DNA from: Bacteroidales bacterium
GTDB taxonomy: Bacteria; Bacteroidota; Bacteroidia; Bacteroidales; UBA932
Assembly (NCBI GenBank): GCA_017538685.1
Contig: JAFYIK010000151.1
Location: 1 to 6,788 of the forward strand
Reading direction: 5' to 3'
DNA length: 6,788 nucleotides
The notes beneath the pieces are model-generated. The model worked only from the letters and a program-made list of their open reading frames with translations, was not told the DNA's origin and did not search any database. A program made the position numbers and the translations under genes. Shown here in pieces: positions 1 to 6,788 of the stretch (the first letter of the stretch is position 1; the number at the start of each line of letters is the position of its first letter).

Positions 1-4
1 GCAC

Positions 5-36
5 GGCGCCTGATGGCGCCCTCGCGCCTTCGGCGC
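5..36. repeat. two GC-rich hairpins at the left edge
   Basis: GGCGCC at 5-10 and again at 15-20 are separated by TGAT and can pair. Immediately after, GCGCC (24-28) and GGCGC (32-36) form a second hairpin with a three-base loop. They could be the 3' end of a transcript arriving from the left, or the GC-rich part of the repeat cluster that follows at 56-189. No U-rich tract follows, so an intrinsic terminator is not well supported. Confidence 0.45.
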
Positions 37-55
37 TCTATGGCCCACGCTCTGT

Positions 56-67
56 TGCGGAAGGTGT
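56..67 (+). repeat. solitary copy of the 12-bp TGCGGAAGGTGT repeat unit
   Basis: This is the same 12 bases that form the arms of the two hairpins at 78-114 and 153-189. It has no inverted partner of its own and lies 22 bases ahead of the next copy in direct orientation. It may be a decayed half of a third element, or it may offer an alternative pairing partner for the arm at 103-114. Confidence 0.7.
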
Positions 68-77
68 TCGCCCCGTT

Positions 78-114
78 TGCGGAAGGTGTGTTTTTGTGTG
101 GCACACCTTCCGCA
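78..114 (+). repeat. 37-bp hairpin repeat element, copy 1
   Basis: TGCGGAAGGTGT at 78-89 is exactly inverted at 103-114, with a 13-base loop GTTTTTGTGTGGC. One further G-C pair (90/102) extends the stem to 13 bp. Copy 2 lies at 153-189 in the opposite orientation with the same arm length and loop length. The downstream sequence TTCATTTTG is somewhat T-rich, so terminator activity is possible, but the repetition suggests a dispersed REP-like or MITE-like element. The family is not recognised by name. Confidence 0.75.
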
Positions 115-152
115 TTCATTTTGCCTTACACATGCTCCAGTAGCACTCTCAT

Positions 153-189
153 TGCGGAAGGTGTCACATATAAAAACACACCTTCCGCA
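153..189 (-). repeat. 37-bp hairpin repeat element, copy 2, inverted
   Basis: The arms at 153-164 and 178-189 are identical to those of copy 1, again around a 13-base loop. Read on the minus strand the loop is GTTTTTATATGTG, which matches the loop of copy 1 at 9 of 13 positions. Because the arms are palindromic as a pair, only the loop shows orientation; it indicates an inverted copy. A 7-base direct repeat CAGTAGC lies at 138-144 and 190-196, the second directly touching the element. Confidence 0.7.
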
Positions 190-244
190 CAGTAGCCAGC
201 AAAAATCCCCATAATTGAGTATTTCATGAGGATTAAACTGCGGG

Positions 245-252
245 TATATTTG
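245..252 (+). promoter_or_regulatory. Bacteroidota-type -7 promoter element for the membrane protein gene
   Basis: TATATTTG fits the Bacteroidota primary sigma factor -7 consensus TAnnTTTG in all fixed positions. TTTC at 222-225, 19 bases upstream, is a weak match to the -33 TTTG. The element ends 22 bases before the ATG at 275, implying a leader of roughly 15-20 bases. Confidence 0.65.
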
Positions 253-274
253 TCTCAAGTAAATATTGAAAAAT

Positions 275-823
275 ATGAGACACGTAGTTAAAGTTGTTTT
301 ATTGGCAATTGCATATGTTGCCTGTTTCGTTTTAGGTTCCACCACCGGCTTGATTCACCCCGCCTGCTATGCCTACGTGGGTGCTTTGCTCCCTTTGCTG
401 TTCGCGTTCATCTTTCTTGGAGCAAGCAAAGTCATCAAAGATTTCGGTGTGGCTGTCGTGCTAAACGGCGTTGCTCTGCTCGTCGCTCTTCTCATCGGAG
501 AGGCAGATGTATCACTAATAATAGGTATAGTCTTTCTGACAGCGCTCTCTGAACTGTTTAGATATCTGTTTCGAGCCGACTCCCGCAAAGCAATCCGCTG
601 GAGTTTCGTTCCATTCGCATTTTCCTTCTTCGCCTATACCATCCACTGGTGGACCGACACGGAAGGATCCCTCGCCGCGGCAGTGGAAGAAATGCCGGCC
701 GGCTATGATCAGTCGATGATTCCCGTCATCGACAACGTCCCTCTGCTTATAGTTGTCATGATCCTCACCATCCCCGTCGCCATCCTCTCGATGCGCCTCG
801 CGGAACGGGTGCTTAACAAGTAA
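275..823 (+). CDS. putative ECF transporter S component, MptD/Trep_Strep-like
   Basis: A 182-residue, strongly hydrophobic protein with about six predicted membrane helices: roughly residues 2-22, 27-49, 54-72, 76-94, 105-123 and 150-172. A polar loop lies between the fifth and sixth. Size, six-helix topology and details such as Lys-Val-Ile-Lys before Phe-Gly after helix 2, and Ser-Glu-Leu-Phe-Arg in helix 4, recall the MptD family (Pfam Trep_Strep) of putative substrate-binding S components of energy-coupling factor importers. S components bind a vitamin, metal or other small substrate in the membrane and need an energising module (EcfT plus two ATPases). None is encoded here, so it would have to share one encoded elsewhere. 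The substrate cannot be inferred. The strongly basic C-terminal motif described for the family is only weakly present. An in-frame TTG at 266 is possible, but the ATG at 275 is preferred. It could instead be an unrelated small membrane protein. Confidence 0.6.
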   Translation: MRHVVKVVLLAIAYVACFVLGSTTGLIHPACYAYVGALLPLLFAFIFLGASKVIKDFGVAVVLNGVALLVALLIGEADVSLIIGIVFLTALSELFRYLFRADSRKAIRWSFVPFAFSFFAYTIHWWTDTEGSLAAAVEEMPAGYDQSMIPVIDNVPLLIVVMILTIPVAILSMRLAERVLNK

Positions 824-828
824 ACAAA

Positions 829-856
829 CAGCCGCGGCCCTTCAAGGTCGCGGCTG
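829..856. terminator. bidirectional terminator hairpin between convergent genes
   Basis: An 11-bp stem (829-839 with 846-856, including one G-T pair) encloses a six-base loop CTTCAA. On the minus strand it is followed by TTTGTTTA, a reasonable U-rich tail, so it should end transcription of the DUF2795 gene. On the plus strand the tail CTGTTATTA is weaker. The stem begins five bases after the stop codon of the membrane protein gene, and it is the only hairpin between the two convergent genes. Confidence 0.75.
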
Positions 857-878
857 CTGTTATTAATCATCCCTCAGA

Positions 879-1100
879 CTAATACTCCTCCTCGTTAAAG
901 AAGAAATCTTCTTTCGTGGGGTAATCGGGCCAGATGTCTTCGATGGATTCGTAGATCTCGCCGTCGTCCTCGAGCTCCTCAAGGTTCTCGATAACGTCCT
1001 CAGGGGCGCCTGAGCGGTTTGCATAGTCGATAAGTTCGTCTTTTGTTGCCGGCCAGGGTGCGTCGTCAAGGCTTCCGGCAAGTTCTAGTGTCCAAAACAT
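879..1100 (-). CDS. DUF2795 domain-containing protein
   Basis: A 73-residue, very acidic, soluble protein. Residues about 14-45 match the DUF2795 pattern: Pro-Trp-Pro-Ala-Thr-Lys-Asp-Glu-Leu-Ile-Asp-Tyr-Ala, then Ser-Gly-Ala-Pro and a short helix ending Leu-Glu-Glu-Leu. The tail Pro-Thr-Lys-Glu-Asp-Phe-Phe-Phe-Asn-Glu-Glu-Glu-Tyr is typical of the Bacteroidota members as I recall them, and the whole length fits that family. No molecular function is established for DUF2795 proteins that I know of. The gene is divergent from folE and convergent with the membrane protein gene on its other side, so it is probably monocistronic. The ATG at 1100 is chosen because family members start with a similar Met-aromatic-Trp-Thr-Leu-Glu-Leu-Ala sequence and because a -7 element lies at 1140-1147. 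Confidence 0.88.
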   Translation of the reverse strand: MFWTLELAGSLDDAPWPATKDELIDYANRSGAPEDVIENLEELEDDGEIYESIEDIWPDYPTKEDFFFNEEEY

Positions 1101-4100
1101 AGTGTCTGTATTTATTTTTTATAATTTCTGATTTGGCGGCAAAGATATACAAAAAATCAAAGAATCATAACTATTTTTGCAGGACATTAAGACTATGGCA
1201 TACACAAAAGAAGAAAAATACGATCTGAAGGTCACGGAAGAGATTGCGAAACACGTCAAAAGCATTCTCGACCTGCTGGGCGAAGACGCCGCCAGGGAAG
1301 GCCTGCAGAAAACTCCGGAGCGCGTTGCGAAAGCAATGCAGTTTATGACGAAAGGCTACCGGGAAGACGGAGTCCAGATCATCCGCAGCGCGATGTTCGA
1401 GGAGGAATATAGCCAGATGGTGCTGGTCAAGGACATAGAACTCTACAGCATCTGCGAGCATCATATGCTTCCGTTCATCGGCAAGTGCCACGTCGCCTAC
1501 ATCCCCAACGGGCATATCACCGGCCTCAGCAAGATCGCGCGCGTGGTGGAGACCTACGCCCGCAGGCTGCAGGTGCAGGAGCGCCTGACCGTGCAGATAC
1601 GCGACTGCATCCAGGAAGCGCTGCACCCGCTGGGAGTGGCTGTGGTCATAGAAGCCAACCACACCTGTATGCAGATCAGAGGGGTGGAAAAGTCCAACGC
1701 CGTCACCACTACGTCCGCATTCAGCGGAGCTTTCCTCAATTCCGAAAAGACCCGCAATGAATTCCTGAACCTCATTAAATAGCCCCTCAAAAAGGATATT
1801 TATTCAATTTTTTGCAAATAATTGCACTGAATTAATGAATTATTTGTAAATTTGTGAGAATGTTTTTGAAAAAGACACTAACTAAATCCTAATAATTCAA
1901 AGTTATGGCCGAAAAAAATCTATTCAAAGAAGGCACAGGTGAAGTAGTTGCCGGTGGCGCTCTCTGTGTTTTAGAGAAGCTTTTGTATGTCATCTTCAAG
2001 TCTCCGTTTGCATTGTGGAGAATGTCCTGCGCACATCTCAAAGAGATCCGCGAGCAGGCCAAGCTTGACATCGAGAAGATCGACAAACCGCTTCCTTTCA
2101 TTCTCTTCCTGGTAAGATTCATTTTTGATTTCTTGCTCCACACCGCAATCTTCCTGACCGTCATCGTTGCTCCTATCGCAGCAATCTATGTGACCATCGT
2201 CGGAATGAACGCCGAGTGCTACAAGGGATGGATGTTCTTCAGGGACCTGTTCGGAACATTCGCAGTGTTCTACTATGCAACTTGGGCAATCAGGCTTGTC
2301 ATCGAGCTCCTCAAGGTTGTCGTCAAGTACGCTCCGGTTCTCCTCGGAATCATCTTCTACCCGTTCGGCATCATTCGCAACTTCTTCAAGTATTTGATGA
2401 AGAAGGCCGAGTTCAAGGCTGTGAAGTACGAGAAGAAACTTGCAGAATAATAAAATTGTTTTCTAAGGCCCCCGATTTTCGGGGGCTTTTTTTGTACCTT
2501 TACGGCTATGAAACAGAAAATGTACAAACTCGGCATCGCCTTCAGCGGCGGCGGGGCGAGGGGTGCGGCGCACTGCGGGGCCCTGCAGGCCTTTCGCGAA
2601 TACGGCATCAGGCCGGACGTGGTCTCAGGAACAAGCGTGGGAGCCCTGGTGGCGACCCTTTATTCCTCCGGGTTCACTCCGAGGCAGATGATAGAGCTCT
2701 TCCAGGGCCTGAACTTTTTCAAGGATATCGTGACCCCGACCGTCCCGAAGGGAGGGATGTTCGATTCGAAGCCGCTCGTGGAGATCATCAGGAAGAACCT
2801 GCCGTATATGCGCCTTGAGTCGCTTCCGATCCCGACATATCTGGTGGCTTCCGATATTGAGCACGGCGTGCCTAAAGTGTTCAGCAAAGGCGATATAGCG
2901 CCGAGGGTGGTGGCTTCCTGCTCCATCCCCGTCGTCTTCCGTCCGATCACCATCAACGGCGTTCACTATGTGGACGGCGGCGCCTTCCAGAACCTTCCGG
3001 TTTCGGCCATCAGGGAGAAGTGCGAGACGGTTATAGCCCTTAACCTTATCAATCTGGAGGAAGAACACTACAAAGACAATCTGGTCTATGTGGCCAACCG
3101 TTCGTTCCAGATGATGATGGTGGCGAACAACGCCGTGGACGCCGCGCAGGCGGATATGCTCATCGAGCTGGACACCTTCGGCTGCACGGCATACGATATG
3201 TCCAAGCTCGAAGAACTGTTCTTCAGGGGGTATGACAGCACCGTGAAAGCCCTGGAAGAGAAAGGATATCAGCGCGTCCTGCCCAGGGAGGAAATAGTCT
3301 TCGCGAAGAAGAAAACCCTCTCGGAAGAGGTGGAAAACTATGAAGAAATCCTCAAGAAAACGGTGAAGAAGGGCGTCGCTGCGTTTGAATCCATCAAGAA
3401 GAACGCGAAATTGAGATAATGCAGATCTCCCGGACCCTGCGTAACTGGATGCTCCCGGCGGCGATGACGCTGGGCGTGGGCATCTACCTCGCGCTGCACC
3501 TGAGCGGCTCGGCGGGGGAGGCGGGGTATCTGCGGCTATGCGCGGCCGTGCAGCCGGTGATGGTGGCCGTGATGCTGTTCCTGCAGCTGAATCTCGTGGC
3601 CCCGCGCGACCTGCGTTTCCACCGCTGGCATTTGTGGGTGCTGCTGATCCAGGCGCTGCTTTTCGTGTCTATGGCCGTGCTCACGCTGCTCGTGCGCGAC
3701 ACCGGAGCGAAGGTGCTGCTGGAGTGCGCGATGCTGTGCTTCGTCTGCCCTACCGCTGCGGCCGCGGGAGTGATCACCATCAAGCTGGGCGGCGACCTGC
3801 CGGGGATAATGACCTACACCGTGCTGGCGAACGCGCTGGCGTCCGTGCTGATCCCGCTGATGGTGCCGCTGGTGCACCCCGCCGTGGATATGGGCTTCCT
3901 GCCGCTGTTCTGGGCCGTCGTCCAGCGGGTGTTTTCGATCCTGCTGCTGCCGCTGCTGGCGGCGTGGGGGATACGCTGGCTGCTGCCTGGGCTCCAACGC
4001 TGGCTCGAGCGCTACGCCGGATGGGCGTTCTACATCTGGGGCATCTGCCTGATGCTGTCCATATCGCTGGCGACCGACGCCCTGGCGGGCAGCGGGATAG

Positions 4101-6788
4101 GCCTCGGGCTCGCGCTCGGAATCGGGGGAGTGTCGCTGGTGTGCTGCCTGCTGCAGTTCGCCCTCGGCCGCCGTGCTGCCCGCCGCTATGGCCACGCCGA
4201 ATCCGTCACCGCCGGCCAGGCCCTCGGCCAGAAAAACACGGGCTTCATCATCTGGCTCGGCATCCACTACCTGACCCCCGTCACCTCCGTGGCCGGCGGC
4301 CTCTACGCCATCTGGCACAACCTCTTCAACTCCTGGCAGCTCCTGCGCTCCGGTCGGAAGTAGCTTCTTCTCCCGCCCCGCCCGTGGCGCCTAAGTCCCT
4401 AACTACCAACAAATTACTTAAACTCGACTCCGTAATTCGAGGAGTCGAATATTGGCATCTCCTTGATTCACAGTTACTTATCTGCCACGGCCAAAATCCG
4501 TCGGAGATGGGGGGTACTTACGGAAAAACGTTATATTTGTAAAGATGACAAAGGAGGAGAAATACATTTTATTGGTGAAGCAGTGCAGGGCGTTGCTGGA
4601 AGGGGAGAGTGACGAGGTGGCGAGGATGGCGAACTTGTCGGCGCTGATTCACGAGACGATGGGATTCTGGTGGACGGGATTCTATCGGGTGCAGGGCGAA
4701 GAGCTGGTGCTGGGGCCCTTCCAGGGACCGGTGGCGTGCAGCCGCATCGCCTTCGGCCGCGGCGTGTGCGGCACCGCCTGGAAGGAGGGACGCACCGTCA
4801 TCGTGCCGGACGTCGAACAGTTCCCCGGGCACATTGCCTGCTCCTCCGCCTCCCGCAGCGAAATTGTCGTGCCGGTCATACGCGAAGGCTCTGTCGCTGC
4901 CGTTTTGGATATCGATTCCCGTGAATTGAACACCTTCGACGACACGGACCGCGTTTATCTGGAACAGATATCGGAAATACTTAAATAACTTCGCCGCCCA
5001 GGAAGACCTGGCGGATGAAGGGAGTGGTGTAGTTGTAGGCGAGGCGGGTGAGGGACCAGCCGGGCTGTGTGAGGATGAGGTCGGCGCGTTTTCCGCGGGT
5101 CACGGAGCCGGTCTGCGAGCTGAGGCCCAGGGCGGCGGTGCCATTGAGAGTGACCGCGGCCAGCGCCTCCACAGGTGTCAGCTTCATCTTGATGCATCCC
5201 AGAGCCATCACGAAACGCATATCTCCCGAGGGTGATGAGCCGGGGTTGTAGTCCGAGGCCAGCGCCAGAGGAAGACCCGCGTCCACGAAAGAACGAGCCC
5301 GGCCGTACGGAAGTCCGAGGAAGAACGATGACCCCGGTAACATAACTGGAATGGTTTCAGACCCTTTCAGCGCAGAGATTTCCGCGTCGGTGGTTCTTTC
5401 CAGATGATCTACGGACAGGGCACCGAACTTGACTCCGACCTGGACTCCGCCGCTGACACCCAACTCGTTTGCGTGGATCTTCGGGCGAAGACCATATTTC
5501 AAGCCCTCCTCCAAGATTCTTGCAGTGTCCTCAGGAGTGAAGAAACCTTCGTCGCAGAACACATCGATGAAATCGGCAAGTTCAGCGGCGAAAGGAATCA
5601 TTTTCAGAACTTCATCAACATATTCGGCGTGAGTGTATCCTCTTCCGACAGCGTGCGCTCCGAGGAAGGTCGCTCTGACGAGCGCCGGCACGGCCGCCCT
5701 GATGCGCCTTATCACGCGAAGCATCTTCAGCTCGTCCTCGAGCCGCAGCCCGTACCCGCTCTTTATCTCCAGGGCGGCCGTGCCGGCGCTCAAAACTTCC
5801 CGCACGCGCGCCATACTCTGCTCGAACAACGAATCTTCGGATGTGTCGTGCAGCAGGTCAGCGGAGTTGAGGATACCGCCGCCGCGGGCTGCGATTTCCT
5901 CGTACGACAGCCCTGCGAGCTTGTCGAGGAACTCGCCTTCGCGGCTCCCGGCGTAGACCAGATGCGTGTGCGAGTCGCAGAACGCGGGAAGAACGAGGCC
6001 GCCGGCAGCGTCGATGACTTCGCCAAAACAAGGCGCTGAGCCGGTGCCGAAATCCACGATCCGCCCACCATCGATCTGCAGCCAGGCATCGTGCAAGACG
6101 CCCATCCGAGACATCTCGGAGCCTCGTAAAACCGAGACTCCCGACGGCACGATTCCGGCCAGTTCGCCTATGTTGACTATAGTAATCATAGGTAGTTCTT
6201 CTCGCGAAGGAATTCGACAGACTTCTCGATCAGCGGATGCATATAGCTGTCCACAGCAATGAACGGGACGACCTCCCTATATTCTTCAAACACTTTCTCC
6301 AAGAGCGGGGAAGACTTCAAAGGCCTCCTGAACTCCAGCGCCTGCGCGGCGTTGAAAAGCTCGATTGCGAGAACAGTCTCCACGTTGTCCACCACCCTGA
6401 CCAGTTTGGTCGCGGAATTCGAACCCATCGACACGTGGTCTTCCTGGCCCTGAGACGAAGGGATCGAATCGCACGACGCAGGCCAGCAGAGGCCCTTGTT
6501 CTGCGAAACTATCGACGCCGCGGTGTACTGCGGAATCATAAAACCGCTGTTAAGGCCGGGGCTGGCGACGAGGTATTTGGGCAGGCCGCGAAGGCCGTGA
6601 ATCAGCTGGTAGGTGCGCCGCTCGGAGATCGAAGCAAGCTCGGACATCGCTATCGCAAGAGCGTCCATCGGGATGGCGATCGGCTCGCCGTGGAAATTGC
6701 CGGCGGAGATTATCATATCCTCGTCGGGGAAGATGTTCGGGTTGTCGGTGGCCGAGTTTATCTCGTTCTCTATAACGGACTTAACGTA

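Overview
The window looks like a piece of a Bacteroidales (phylum Bacteroidota) chromosome. Several genes are preceded by the Bacteroidota -7 promoter element TAnnTTTG (at 245, 1172, 1847 and 4532 on the plus strand, and at 1140-1147 on the minus strand). Starts lack Shine-Dalgarno sequences and have A-rich surroundings, and the proteins resemble Bacteroidales homologues (a DUF2795 protein, GTP cyclohydrolase I, free methionine-R-sulfoxide reductase, histidine-utilisation enzymes). Genus cannot be fixed from the sequence; an uncultured gut or rumen lineage is plausible. Base composition is mixed: AT-rich promoter regions, moderate GC in the left half, and very GC-rich DNA in the transporter gene at 3419-4363.

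Layout. Positions 1-274 hold no credible gene but contain GC-rich hairpins and a small family of hairpin repeats built on a 12-bp unit (TGCGGAAGGTGT); two 37-bp copies lie in opposite orientation. Next is a six-helix membrane protein resembling MptD-type ECF transporter S components (275-823). It converges on a small DUF2795 protein (879-1100, minus) across a shared terminator hairpin. Divergent promoters at 1140-1179 serve DUF2795 and folE (1195-1782). An unrecognised basic membrane protein (1905-2450) has its own promoter with a palindrome beside it and ends at a strong intrinsic terminator (2468-2493).

A two-gene operon follows: an RssA-like patatin phospholipase (2508-3419) whose stop overlaps the start of a bile acid:sodium symporter (BASS)-like membrane protein (3419-4363). 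A 181-bp spacer with alternative stem-loops leads to the free methionine-R-sulfoxide reductase gene (4545-4988), which appears to be transcribed without a leader. Its 3' end overlaps, tail to tail, the 3' end of hutI (4981-6189, minus). hutI is translationally coupled to hutH, which runs off the right edge (6186-6788, minus, C-terminal 200 residues). hutH makes urocanate from histidine; hutI acts two steps later. The urocanate hydratase and formiminoglutamate steps must be encoded outside the window.

Most of the window is ordinary core and housekeeping metabolism. No defence system, CRISPR array, prophage or integrase is visible. The parts most worth a second look are the hairpin repeat family at the left end, the apparently leaderless starts, the unrecognised membrane protein with its palindromic promoter, and the coupled patatin-transporter pair.
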